NCBI GenBank assembly: GCA_036270095.1
Contig: DATBDE010000149.1
Location: 1-64,000 of the forward strand
Direction: 5' to 3'
Source: DATBDE01 sp036270095
GTDB taxonomy: Bacteria; Actinomycetota; Thermoleophilia; Solirubrobacterales; Solirubrobacteraceae
DNA: 64,000 nucleotides
Shown here: positions 50,335 to 59,654 of the stretch, piece by piece
How positions within the stretch are numbered: position 1 is the first letter of the stretch
How the letters are laid out: the number at the start of each line of letters is the position of its first letter
Position numbers and translations under genes: made by a program
The notes under the pieces: generated by a model
Databases searched by the model: none
Told to the model about the DNA's origin: nothing
Seen by the model: the letters and a program-made list of their open reading frames with translations, nothing else

Positions 50335-53300
50335 ATGGCGGCTCGGGCCCTAGGCGTCGCACCCTCGGCCGCGGCCTCCATGCGCCGCTGGATGGCCCGC
50401 CCGCCTGCGATTCCCCTGGTCCTCGGCGTGGGTGCGTTCGTGCTCGCGCTGGTCCAGCGGCCCGGGGATCTCGTGGTCGACTCGCGCGTCGAGCTCACCG
50501 TCGACCCGGGCCTGTTCCTGCACCGGGTGGCGTCGCTGTGGAGCTCCACCACGGATCTGGGCCACATCCAGAGCGGCCAGTTCGTCGGCTACCTGTTCCC
50601 CATGGCCCCGTGGTTCGCCGGGGCCAAGGCGGTGGGCCTGTCGATGTGGGTGGCGGAGCGCCTGTGGATGGGTGCGCTGCTCGCCATCGCTGCTTGGGGG
50701 GCGGTGCGGGTGGTGGACCTGCTCTACAGCGAGAAGCGCGGAACGGCGCACTTCGTCGCGGGGCTTATCTTTGCCGTCAACCCCTACGTCGTCAGCTTCG
50801 CCAGCCGGGCAACGGTCGCGCTGCTGGCCCACGCCGCTCTGCCCTGGCTGATCGTGGCCGCGCATCGGGGCCTGGGCGACTCCACCCGCCGCTGGCGCTG
50901 GCCCGCGGTGACGGGCATCGCCCTAGCGTGCGCCGGAGGCGGCGTCAACGCGGCCCTGCTGCCCTGGATCATCGCGGCACCCGTTGCGCTCATCCTCTAC
51001 GAGTGGCTGATCCTGCGGGCGCGGACGCGCCACGATGCGTGGGCCTTCAGCTGGAGAGCGGCGGTGTGCGCCCTGCTGGGGTCGGTGTGGTGGATCGTGC
51101 CGGTCGCGTTCCAGTCGCGCTACGGCGCCAACTTCCTCGCGTTCATCGAGCAGCCGCAGACGATCTGGGCCACGCCGAGCATGTCGGAGTCGCTCCGGCT
51201 CCTCGGCTACTGGATCTTCTACTTCTGGACCGGATACGGCGGCGCGCAGCAGCCGCTGTACGAGTCCGCGTCGACCTACCTCTTCGACATCCCGGTCCTC
51301 GTCGCCACCTTCGCGGTGCCCCTCGTGGCGTTGGGCAGCCTGCGGTGGTTGCGGGCCTGGCGGTTCGCGCCGTACTTCCTTGCCCTGGCGGTCTTCGCGC
51401 TGCTCACGATGGCGATCGGGTTTCCGCAGGGAAAGCCGCTGGAGCGCGCGCTCGACTGGCTCTACTACCACGTCCCGGCGTTACAGACCCTGCGCACCAC
51501 GTACAAGGCAGCCCCCGTTCTCGCCCTGGCGTTCGGCTGCCTGGGGGGCGCGGGCGCGCACGTCATGATCCGGGCGATCCGCAAGGCGACGTGGCCGCGG
51601 ACGCAGGCGCGGACGGGCGCGCTCGTGGTAGCGCTCCTCGTCCTCGCCGCGATCCCGGTGCTCTACGGCCTCCCCTTCTTCACCGGCGTGGGAACGGACT
51701 CGCGCCTCGCGTACCACGTCCCTCGCTACTGGCCACAGGCGCTCGCGGACGCCAACCGAACCACGCCCACGGGCCAGCGGCTGATGATCATGCCGGGCCA
51801 GCTCTATCCGTGGTATCGGTGGGGTGAGACCGGCAGCGCCATCGGGCCGGCGATCTCGAAACGGCCGGTGCTCGTGCGCGACGTCCTGCGGTACGCGGAC
51901 CCTCGTTCGAGCCAGCTGCTCGCGACCGTCGACGACCTCGTGCAACAGGGGCGCCTCGTGCGCGGCCAGCTGCTGCCGCTCCTCCGGCTGATGGGGGTCG
52001 GGCAGGTGCTCGTCGCCACCGACGGCCGGATCGACCAGACGGGCGAGTCCTCTCCGGCCACCGTCAGCCGGGCGCTCGGCCCCGGGGTGTTCGCCCCCGG
52101 CCGAGCCGCGCAGTCCTACGGGGGGCGCTCGCGGTTCGTCCCTGCGGCCGGTTTCGGGGGTCCGGCCGCGGAGCTGCCGGACGTGCGGCGGTACCCGCTT
52201 CCCGGCGCGGGGCCGGGGATCGTCCGGCTCCATTCGGTGCAGCGACCCACCGTGCTCGACGGCGACGCCGACGGGGTCGCCGCGCTCGCCGCCGTGGGCT
52301 TGCTCGACCCGAGCCGGGCGCTGTTCTACGCCGGCGATCTCAGCGGGCAGCAGACCGCGGAGCAGGTCCGCCACGGGGCCGACCTCGTGCTCTCGGACTC
52401 CAATCGCCGGCGCATCGTCTCCGGGGTGCGGGTGACCGAGGACCAGGGGCCGACGCTCGGGCGCAGCGATCCCATCCCGAGCAGCCTGCCGTCCTACGAT
52501 CTCTTCTCCCGTCGTGGGAGTCCCGACCAGACGGTTGCGGACTACGACAACCTGCGCTACCTCCGCTCGCCGGGGTCGATCTCGTTCTCGCTCCTGCCGC
52601 AGTACCGGCCGTACGCCGCCTTCGACGGGCGACTGGACACCACCTGGCTCGTAGGGACCCCCGACCCGCGACGCGGCCCGCTCAGCGTCGCCCTGACCCG
52701 ACCGCGACCCGTGAGCTCCATCCGCGTACACCCGCACCAGGACCGTCTCGGCTACCCCGTCCGCCTCGGGGTCACGATCAACGGCGGCCCCGAGCGTTCG
52801 GTCAAGACCGCGCTGGGCTGGAACACGATCCCGGTCCACGCCGTGCTCCGGACGCTGAGCTTGCGGATCCTCCAGATGGGCCCGGGCCCGTTCACCGGCG
52901 GCGGCGGGCTCGACGAGGTGCAGATCCCCGGGGTGCGGACCCAGGAATCGCTGCGCTTACCGACGCGCCTGACCGCGCAGACACGCGGGCTCGACCTCGG
53001 GCACAACGCCGTCGACGTCGTGCTGCAGCGGACGACCGCCGACTTGCCGTTCCAGGCCGGCAGCAACGTGACCGACGCCCAGGCGCAGAACGCCGCCGAC
53101 GCAGTCGACCCCGAGCCCGGCATCCGGCGCCGCGTGACCCTGCCGGTCGCCCGCACGTTCGACATGGGTGGGCGAGCCAGCGTCGGACCCGGGGCGCCCG
53201 ACCACCTGATCGACGATCTCGTGGGGATGCCACGGGACTGGCGCTTCGACGGCACCAACCGCTTCGAGGGCATACCGATCAACCGTGCCTCTTCGGCCTT

Positions 53301-54702
53301 CGACGGCAATCCACGCACGGCGTGGGTCTCGGATCCCTCCACGGTCGTGCAGCCATGGATCCGGTGGTCGGGGCCCCAGCAGGTGCGGCTCGAGCGCTTC
53401 ACGCTCGTCCGCGCCGGCCCCGCGTACGGGTTCCCGCGCGTCGTGCGCGTCCGGACGCCCGGGCACAAGCCGCAGATCGTCGCCGTCGGCCGCGACGGGT
53501 CGATCGAGCTCCGGCAGCCGGTCGTCACGCGATCGGTGCGCCTCGACGTCGTCCGCCGGTCCAACCCGGTCGGCCCCGAGTCGGGACGGCTGCTCTCCGC
53601 CGTGGCGATCGGCGAGATCCGCGTGCCTGGCCTGCATCCGCCCCGTCCCCGCCGCACGGGGACGTTCCGGTCCTCCTGCGGCGCGATCCGCGCGGTCGCC
53701 CGGCGGGCCTTCGCCAACCTCGCCGTGAGCGGCGCAGTGGCCGACCTGGATGCCGGCCGTGCCCTCGACCTGCGGGCCTGCGGCGCAAGCAACAAGCTCG
53801 GGCTGGCCGCGGGACCGACGCTGATGGACGTGCCGCCAGGCCCGGTGTTCAGGCCGGACTACGTCCGGCTCTCGTCGCCCGCGCCGGTTCCGCTGCCCGG
53901 CTCGGCGGCGGATGCCAGCCGGGTGATCGATCAGGGATCGGCCGACGACGGCTCCAGAGACGGGGCCCGGCTGGCGGTCACCGGGCCGGCGTGGCTCGTG
54001 CTCGGCGAAAGCCATTCGCCGGGCTGGCGGGCCTCGTGCAAGGACGCCTCGGGCAAGGAGCGCGACCTGGGTGCGCCCGTCCCGATCGACGGCTTCGCCA
54101 ACGGTTGGCGCGTCGCGCCGGCCTGCGCGGTGGCGAGCTTCACGTTCGGCCCCCAGAGCACCGCGAACGTGGCCTACCTGGTATCGCTGCTGGCGTTCAT
54201 CGGGATGCTCCTGGTGCTCGCCATACCGTGGATCCGGCGGCGGCGCCGGGCGACGCGACGCGACGGCGCCGTCGCCACCACCGCGGTCCCGGTTCGGCTG
54301 TGGGCCCCGCCCCCGGTCGTTCCTGCGCGTCGCTACCGGCTCCGCGTGGCGATCCCGGTTGCCTTGGCGATCGGCCTGGTCGGCGGCCTCGTCTTCGCCT
54401 GGCGGGCAGGGGCGCCGCTTGCCCTCGGTACCGCGGTGCTCATGGTGGTGGGCGTCTCGACGGGGAGGCTGCTGCTCCTGGCGCTGTACGGGCTCGTCCT
54501 CGTCCCGCTCCTCTACCTGACCGACCCGTTGACCAACCTGGGCGGTGCGAACTTCGGCTACGCCGAGCACTACATGGGCGCCCATTGGGTCGCGGTCGCC
54601 GTGGTCTGCGTGTTGCTCGCGGCTCTCGTGCTGTGGCTGCGCGAGCTGCGGACCATGCGGCGGCCGGCCGACTCGTCGGATGCGGGTCCAGGCTCCCCTT
54701 AG
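50335..54702 (+). CDS. AftD/DUF3367-like arabinofuranosyltransferase homologue, copy 1
   Basis: 1455 residues, close to the size of mycobacterial AftD. N-terminal GT-C part (about 1-450) with family features DSRVELTVDPGLFLHRVASL, SGQFVGYLFPMAPWF, IFAVNPYVVSFASRATVALL and LQTLRTTYKAAPVLALAFG. The large periplasmic part holds discoidin-like segments (STAF-type: RASSAFDGNPRTAWVSDPS, YAAFDGRLDTTWLVG) that should bind carbohydrate, and the protein ends with further membrane spans (about 1280-1440). AftD adds alpha-(1-3)-arabinofuranose branches in mycobacterial arabinan; here donor and acceptor are unproven. Overlaps copy 2 by 23 bases. Confidence 0.85.
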   Translation: MAARALGVAPSAAASMRRWMARPPAIPLVLGVGAFVLALVQRPGDLVVDSRVELTVDPGLFLHRVASLWSSTTDLGHIQSGQFVGYLFPMAPWFAGAKAVGLSMWVAERLWMGALLAIAAWGAVRVVDLLYSEKRGTAHFVAGLIFAVNPYVVSFASRATVALLAHAALPWLIVAAHRGLGDSTRRWRWPAVTGIALACAGGGVNAALLPWIIAAPVALILYEWLILRARTRHDAWAFSWRAAVCALLGSVWWIVPVAFQSRYGANFLAFIEQPQTIWATPSMSESLRLLGYWIFYFWTGYGGAQQPLYESASTYLFDIPVLVATFAVPLVALGSLRWLRAWRFAPYFLALAVFALLTMAIGFPQGKPLERALDWLYYHVPALQTLRTTYKAAPVLALAFGCLGGAGAHVMIRAIRKATWPRTQARTGALVVALLVLAAIPVLYGLPFFTGVGTDSRLAYHVPRYWPQALADANRTTPTGQRLMIMPGQLYPWYRWGETGSAIGPAISKRPVLVRDVLRYADPRSSQLLATVDDLVQQGRLVRGQLLPLLRLMGVGQVLVATDGRIDQTGESSPATVSRALGPGVFAPGRAAQSYGGRSRFVPAAGFGGPAAELPDVRRYPLPGAGPGIVRLHSVQRPTVLDGDADGVAALAAVGLLDPSRALFYAGDLSGQQTAEQVRHGADLVLSDSNRRRIVSGVRVTEDQGPTLGRSDPIPSSLPSYDLFSRRGSPDQTVADYDNLRYLRSPGSISFSLLPQYRPYAAFDGRLDTTWLVGTPDPRRGPLSVALTRPRPVSSIRVHPHQDRLGYPVRLGVTINGGPERSVKTALGWNTIPVHAVLRTLSLRILQMGPGPFTGGGGLDEVQIPGVRTQESLRLPTRLTAQTRGLDLGHNAVDVVLQRTTADLPFQAGSNVTDAQAQNAADAVDPEPGIRRRVTLPVARTFDMGGRASVGPGAPDHLIDDLVGMPRDWRFDGTNRFEGIPINRASSAFDGNPRTAWVSDPSTVVQPWIRWSGPQQVRLERFTLVRAGPAYGFPRVVRVRTPGHKPQIVAVGRDGSIELRQPVVTRSVRLDVVRRSNPVGPESGRLLSAVAIGEIRVPGLHPPRPRRTGTFRSSCGAIRAVARRAFANLAVSGAVADLDAGRALDLRACGASNKLGLAAGPTLMDVPPGPVFRPDYVRLSSPAPVPLPGSAADASRVIDQGSADDGSRDGARLAVTGPAWLVLGESHSPGWRASCKDASGKERDLGAPVPIDGFANGWRVAPACAVASFTFGPQSTANVAYLVSLLAFIGMLLVLAIPWIRRRRRATRRDGAVATTAVPVRLWAPPPVVPARRYRLRVAIPVALAIGLVGGLVFAWRAGAPLALGTAVLMVVGVSTGRLLLLALYGLVLVPLLYLTDPLTNLGGANFGYAEHYMGAHWVAVAVVCVLLAALVLWLRELRTMRRPADSSDAGPGSP

Positions 54703-57700
54703 CCGTCCGGCGCGGGCTCGCCTCTCCTCGTCCGGGCGCGTCATCCCGGTCGCGCTGGCGCTCGGGGCGATGGGCCTGGCGTTCGCGCAGCGTCCTGGGA
54801 AAGCGGTCCTCGACACGCGCATCGAGCTCTCCGCGGATCCCGGGCTGTTCCTCCACCGCGTCGCAGCCGTCTGGAGCTCGGCCGGAGACCTTGGCCACGT
54901 CCAGAGCGGGCAGTTCGTGGGCTACCTGTTCCCGATGGCGCCCTGGTTCGCGTTCGCGCATTGGATCGGGCTGCCCACCTGGGTGGGCCAGCGGCTTTGG
55001 CTGGGTGCGCTGATCGCGGTCGCGTCGTGGGGCGTCGTGCGGCTGATGGACGAGCTCTACAGCCGCCGGCGTGGCGTCGCCCACCTGACCGCCGGGGTGC
55101 TCTATGCGGCCAACCCATACGTGGCGGTGTGGACCACGCGTGGGTCGGTGGCGCTTCTTGCCTACGCGGCCGTCCCGTGGCTCCTGTTGGCTGCCCATCG
55201 CGGGATGCTCCAGCCGCGGAGCTGGCGCTGGCCTGCCCTGATCGGCCTCGTGCTCGCGTGCAGCGGCGCCGGCGTCAACGCAGGCGTGGTTGCCTGGATC
55301 CTGCCCGCGCCGCTTGCGCTCATGCTCTACGAAGCGGCCGTGGCCGGCCGCGGCTGGCCGGCGCTCCGGGCCTTCGGCTGGCGCGCCGGGCTGTGCGCCG
55401 CGGTGGGATCCGCGTGGTGGGCGGTGCCGCTCCTGATCCAGTCCCGGTACGGCACCGACTTCCTCAGCTTCACCGAGCTGCCGAGCTCCGTATGGGCCAC
55501 CCCGAGCCTGTCGGAGTCGTTTCGGCTCCTCGGCTACTGGCCGCTCTACCTGGGCCTGGGCGGGACGCCGGTGGTGGGCCTGGCATCGCCGTACCTGTTC
55601 AGCGCGCCGGTCATCGTCGCGACACTCCTCGTACCGGTGCTCGCCGTGGGTGGCCTGCGCTGGACCCGGCGGTGGCCGTATGCGCCGTTCTTCGCGCTGC
55701 TTGCCGTGGGTGCGCTGCTTGCGATGTCGGCCGGCTTCCCGGCAGGCACGCCGCTGCGCGACGGGCTCACGTCGGCGTACTACGCCCTCGAGCCCCTCCG
55801 CTTCCTGCGCACGTCGTACAAGGCGGCCCCGCTCGTCGGCATTGCCCTCGCGTGCCTCGCGGGGCCGGCCCTGCAGGCACTCGCGCTGAAGATCAGGACG
55901 GCCGGGCTGGGCCGCCGCTGGCGCCTCGCCATGACCGGGGCGCTGGCCCTGGCTGCGGCCGCGGCCGCCGTGCTCTACGGGCTGCCGATGTTCGAGGGGC
56001 GGGCCATCGACCGCTCGCAGGCCTACGGCCAGATCCCGGTGGCGTGGCGATCGGCGATCGCCGGCGTGCAGCGCGTCACGCCCGCCGACCGGCGCATCAT
56101 GCTCGCGCCCGGCGCCCTGTTCGGCTTCTACCGGTGGGGCAACACCGTCAGCTCCGTCGGGCCCGCGCTGTCGGAACGTCCGCTGATCGTTCGCGAGCTC
56201 GTTCCGTACGCGGACCGGCGCGCGGCGGGACTGCAGGCCACGGTGGACGACCTCGTCCAACAGGGCAGGCTCGTGCCCGGCCAGTTCGCGCCGCTGCTGC
56301 AGCTGATGGCCGTGGGAGAGGTCGTGGTCAACGCCGACGGCCTGCCGCTCCAGAGCGGCTCGCTGGACCCCGCGGGGGTCAGCGAAGCCCTGCGCAGCCA
56401 AAGGGGTTTCGCGCAGCCCCAGGCGCGGTACGGGCCGGTCGCGCGGTATCCGGCGGCGGCGGGGCAGGCGGCTGAGCGGCTGCCTGAGCTGCGCACGTAT
56501 CGCGTCCCGGGACCGGTTCCCGGCATCGTGCGGATCAGTCCGGTGGACGGCGCCACCGTGCTCGACGGCAACGCCGAGGGCATCGCCGAGCTCGCCGCGG
56601 TCGGCGGGCTCCAGCCCGATCGGGCCTTGTTCTACGCGGGCGACCTCGATCGGTCGCGGCTCGCGGGGCAGGTTCGCCGCGGCGCCCGCCTCGTCTTCAC
56701 CGACTCGAACCGGCGCCGGGTGCTGGAGGCGGATCTCCTGCGGGCGAACCAGGGGCCGACGCTCGATGCGGACGATCCACTCCCGCGCGAGTGGCCGAGC
56801 CTGGGACTCTTCCGCGCGCCTGGGAGCGCTTCCGAGACCGTCGCCCGATATTCCGGCCTGCTCTCGGTGCGCAGTCCCGTCGACCGCGGCCTCTCGCTGC
56901 TTCCCGAGCACCGGGCGTTCGCGGCGGTCGACGGCCGGCTCCAGACGAGCTGGCTGGGCGGGTCGGTGACCTCGTCGTCCCGGCGCTACCTGGAGCTCCA
57001 CTTCGACGGGGCGCGGGCGATCCCCGCGCTTCGCCTGTACCCGGTGGGAGCGGCGGGGCTGGTGGCCGTCTCGGTCAACGGCGGTCCCGAGCGCCGCTTC
57101 GCCGTTCACCGCGGGTGGAACGCCCTGCCCCTCACCGCGATCGGCGTCCGGACGTTGCGCGTCCGTCTCCCCGGACCGGGCGGACCTGCGGGCATCGCCG
57201 AGCTGCGCTTCCCCGGCTCGCCGGTCACCGAGAGCCTGCGGGTTCCCACCAGGCTCGCCGATGCGGCGCGCGGCCTCGATCTTGCGCACAGCGGGATGGC
57301 CGTCGTGCTGCAGCGGACCACCGCCGACTTCCCGTACCGCCGGCCCGTCGCGAGGCCCGACGCCGAGGACGCCATCGACCGGATCGTGACGCTCCCCGCC
57401 GCCCGGCGCTTTGCGGTCGGCGGATGGGCGAGCGTGAGCCCGGCGGCCTCCGACGCGGCGCTCGACCGGCTTGCCGGCATCCCGGCCGGGTGGTCGTTCA
57501 CCTCCTCCGGGCGCTCGCAGGAGGTGCCGGGCCGGCGTGCCTCCTCGGCGTTCGACGGGCGCCGGTCGACCGCGTGGATCGCGCCCGTCGTCCCGCACCG
57601 GCGGCCCTGGGTCGCCATCCATGCGCCGCACCCGTTCACGGCCCGGCGGCTGACGCTTGTGCCGGGCCCGCACGGCTACGCAGTGCCGGTGCGGCTGCGC

Positions 57701-59020
57701 GTGGTCGCCTCCGGGGGCCTCGGCCAGGATGTCTCCGTCGGCTCCAGGGGTGTCGTGGACCTGCCCCGGGAGGTCCACACCCGCGATCTGCGCATCGTCG
57801 TGCTCGCGACGCGTCCGACGGGCACGGGGGCAGCGGCGCCGCCGGCCTTCGCGGTCGGCGAGGTCGCGGTGCGGGGACTCGCTCCGCCGCGTCCGGATGC
57901 GGGTGGGACCTTCGCGAGCCACTGCGGCGCACTGGCACTGCGCGCCGGACCGTCCGTCGCCACCGCGCGGGTCAGCGGGACGATCGCGGCGCTCGACGCC
58001 GGACGCCCGCTGCGGCTCGCCGGTTGTGGGCGCCGGGCGCTTCTCGACCTGCCCACGGGCGCCTCGCGCGTCGTGGCCGCTCCCGGCGTGACCGTGCGTG
58101 CGGACCACCTGGAGCTCGACGCGCCCGCGCCCGCGCCGCTGCCTCCGCCGGTGACGCCGGGAGCGGTTGTCCGCGCCGGGACGGAGGGCGACGGGTCCCG
58201 CGACCACGTCCGCTTGCGCCTCGACAAGCCGGCGTGGCTGGTCTACGGCGAGAGCTACTCGAGCGCATGGCGAGCATGGTGCCGCAACGCGGCGGGGAAG
58301 GAGCAGTCCCTCGGCGCCCCGGTGCCGATCGACGGGTTCGCCAACGGCTGGCGGGTGGGAGCGGACTGCCGGGAGGCGCGCTTTGCCTTCGCACCCCAGC
58401 GGCTGGCCGACGCCGCGTACCTGATCTCGGTTGTGGCGTGCGTCGGGATGCTGCTCATCCTGCTCATTCCGGTGCTCCGCCGGTGGCGCGCGGGCGCGGT
58501 CGCGGGGAGCGCTGCGCCGGAGGCGGTGCCCGCGGCTCCCGACGCCGATCGCGTGCAGCGAGCGCATCCGCTCATTGCGCTCGCCTGCGGCCTCGCAGCG
58601 GGCGGGCTGGGCTGGCTCTCCTTCGGAGCGCGAGCCGGCGTCCTGGCCGGTATCGCTGTGTGCCTGCTCCTCGTTGCCGGTGTCTCCGTGCGGCGGCTGA
58701 TCGCGACCGCGACCGTTGCGCTTGTGGCGCTTCCGGTGCTGTACCTCGCCGATCCGGCGCCCCGGCCGAGGGGGCTCGCCTTCACCTACTCCAACCACTA
58801 CATCACCGCACATTCGGTGGCCCTTGTGGCGCTCCTGTGCCTCGGGGGCGCCGCCGTCCTGGGTGCGGTCAGGCTCCGGGCGGCAAACCGCCGACACGCC
58901 ACGGCGGCATCGCCCGACCCGGTTCCACACGACGCGCCCGCCCACCAGCCCAACGCCAACGACCGCCCTGGGGACGTCGGGCCGGCGGGCCGTCGATTGC
59001 CTAGGATGCCGCGTTCATGA
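54680..59020 (+). CDS. AftD/DUF3367-like arabinofuranosyltransferase homologue, copy 2
   Basis: 1446 residues from ATG 54680, overlapping copy 1. The domain plan is the same from end to end: DTRIELSADPGLFLHRVAAV, SGQFVGYLFPMAPWF, LYAANPYVAVWTTRGSVALL, LRFLRTSYKAAPLVGIALAC, then discoidin-like segments (RASSAFDGRRSTAWIAP) and a C-terminal membrane bundle with LIALACGLAAGGLGWLSFG. Conservation is highest in the GT-C part and in PAWLVYGESYSSAWRA / VPIDGFANGWRV, which is matched in copy 1. A tandem duplication with divergence, so the two may make different linkages. Confidence 0.85.
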   Translation: MRVQAPLSRPARARLSSSGRVIPVALALGAMGLAFAQRPGKAVLDTRIELSADPGLFLHRVAAVWSSAGDLGHVQSGQFVGYLFPMAPWFAFAHWIGLPTWVGQRLWLGALIAVASWGVVRLMDELYSRRRGVAHLTAGVLYAANPYVAVWTTRGSVALLAYAAVPWLLLAAHRGMLQPRSWRWPALIGLVLACSGAGVNAGVVAWILPAPLALMLYEAAVAGRGWPALRAFGWRAGLCAAVGSAWWAVPLLIQSRYGTDFLSFTELPSSVWATPSLSESFRLLGYWPLYLGLGGTPVVGLASPYLFSAPVIVATLLVPVLAVGGLRWTRRWPYAPFFALLAVGALLAMSAGFPAGTPLRDGLTSAYYALEPLRFLRTSYKAAPLVGIALACLAGPALQALALKIRTAGLGRRWRLAMTGALALAAAAAAVLYGLPMFEGRAIDRSQAYGQIPVAWRSAIAGVQRVTPADRRIMLAPGALFGFYRWGNTVSSVGPALSERPLIVRELVPYADRRAAGLQATVDDLVQQGRLVPGQFAPLLQLMAVGEVVVNADGLPLQSGSLDPAGVSEALRSQRGFAQPQARYGPVARYPAAAGQAAERLPELRTYRVPGPVPGIVRISPVDGATVLDGNAEGIAELAAVGGLQPDRALFYAGDLDRSRLAGQVRRGARLVFTDSNRRRVLEADLLRANQGPTLDADDPLPREWPSLGLFRAPGSASETVARYSGLLSVRSPVDRGLSLLPEHRAFAAVDGRLQTSWLGGSVTSSSRRYLELHFDGARAIPALRLYPVGAAGLVAVSVNGGPERRFAVHRGWNALPLTAIGVRTLRVRLPGPGGPAGIAELRFPGSPVTESLRVPTRLADAARGLDLAHSGMAVVLQRTTADFPYRRPVARPDAEDAIDRIVTLPAARRFAVGGWASVSPAASDAALDRLAGIPAGWSFTSSGRSQEVPGRRASSAFDGRRSTAWIAPVVPHRRPWVAIHAPHPFTARRLTLVPGPHGYAVPVRLRVVASGGLGQDVSVGSRGVVDLPREVHTRDLRIVVLATRPTGTGAAAPPAFAVGEVAVRGLAPPRPDAGGTFASHCGALALRAGPSVATARVSGTIAALDAGRPLRLAGCGRRALLDLPTGASRVVAAPGVTVRADHLELDAPAPAPLPPPVTPGAVVRAGTEGDGSRDHVRLRLDKPAWLVYGESYSSAWRAWCRNAAGKEQSLGAPVPIDGFANGWRVGADCREARFAFAPQRLADAAYLISVVACVGMLLILLIPVLRRWRAGAVAGSAAPEAVPAAPDADRVQRAHPLIALACGLAAGGLGWLSFGARAGVLAGIAVCLLLVAGVSVRRLIATATVALVALPVLYLADPAPRPRGLAFTYSNHYITAHSVALVALLCLGGAAVLGAVRLRAANRRHATAASPDPVPHDAPAHQPNANDRPGDVGPAGRRLPRMPRS
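59002..59007 (+). promoter_or_regulatory. Possible internal -10 element before the 59017 lipoprotein gene
   Basis: TAGGAT, nine bases, then ATG 59017, inside the end of AftD-like copy 2. Nearly the same sequence stands before pheS. Confidence 0.4.
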
Positions 59021-59640
59021 TCGGGCCCATGCGAACGCTTGCAGGGGTGACCGCCATTGCCAGTGCGCTCGCGCTCTACGGGTGCGGGGGCGGTTCGAGC
59101 CGCCCCGGCGAGCGGTCTTCGTCGACCACCACGAAATCGACGGCCACCGCGACCGCGCCGACCCGAACCGCGGCCCCCCTGCCCGTGCCGCCGGCGCCGC
59201 CGAGCTCCCAGCTCGGCACCGGCCAGGACGTGACCGCGTCGTCGTCGCACGGCGCCGGGTCCAAGACCACGCTGAAGGTCATTGCGAGCCGCTACATCCG
59301 GCGCCTGACGCCACGCTTCCTGCAAGCGCCGAAGCTGAAGGGGTCGCGCTATGTAGGGGTCCAGTTCACGCTCATCAACGTGGGCCAAGCGACGTGGAGC
59401 GGCTCGCCCGCCCATGTCGCCGTGCTCATCACCAACCACAACACGCAGGCGCCCAAGGTCGCCGCGGTGGGCCGTTGCGGCGGCCCCTTCGGGTCCAAGG
59501 TCGAGCTGCTGCGCGGCGAGCGCCAGAGCGGCTGCCTGGCGTTCACCCTGAACAGCGGCGAGCAGCCCGACCACCTCCAGTTCTCTCCGGACTCGCCGGC
59601 GACGCCGCCCGTGGAGTGGTCGCTGCGCCCCCGCACTTGA
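59017..59640 (+). CDS. Lipoprotein with DUF4352-like domain
   Basis: 207 residues; ATG 59017 overlaps the previous stop by four bases (ATG 59029 is also possible). Lipobox LYGC after TLAGVTAIASALA, then a long Ser/Thr/Pro linker and a beta domain: GSRYVGVQFTLINVGQATWS, HVAVLITNHNTQAPK, and two Cys in GRCGGPFG and SGCLAF. This looks like extracellular DUF4352-type Ig-fold lipoproteins of Actinobacteria and Firmicutes. Probably anchored on the outside near the arabinan enzymes. Confidence 0.75.
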   Translation: MIGPMRTLAGVTAIASALALYGCGGGSSRPGERSSSTTTKSTATATAPTRTAAPLPVPPAPPSSQLGTGQDVTASSSHGAGSKTTLKVIASRYIRRLTPRFLQAPKLKGSRYVGVQFTLINVGQATWSGSPAHVAVLITNHNTQAPKVAAVGRCGGPFGSKVELLRGERQSGCLAFTLNSGEQPDHLQFSPDSPATPPVEWSLRPRT

Positions 59641-59642
59641 AC

Positions 59643-59648
59643 TAGTCT
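59643..59648 (+). promoter_or_regulatory. -10 element of the 59655 membrane protein gene
   Basis: TAGTCT, six bases, then GTG 59655. No Shine-Dalgarno. Confidence 0.55.
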
Positions 59649-59654
59649 GCGCCG

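Noticed and set aside
54440..58945. 1501-residue open frame opposite the second AftD-like gene
   Set aside because: Low-complexity Arg/Gly/Pro composition mirrors the codon use of the plus-strand gene.
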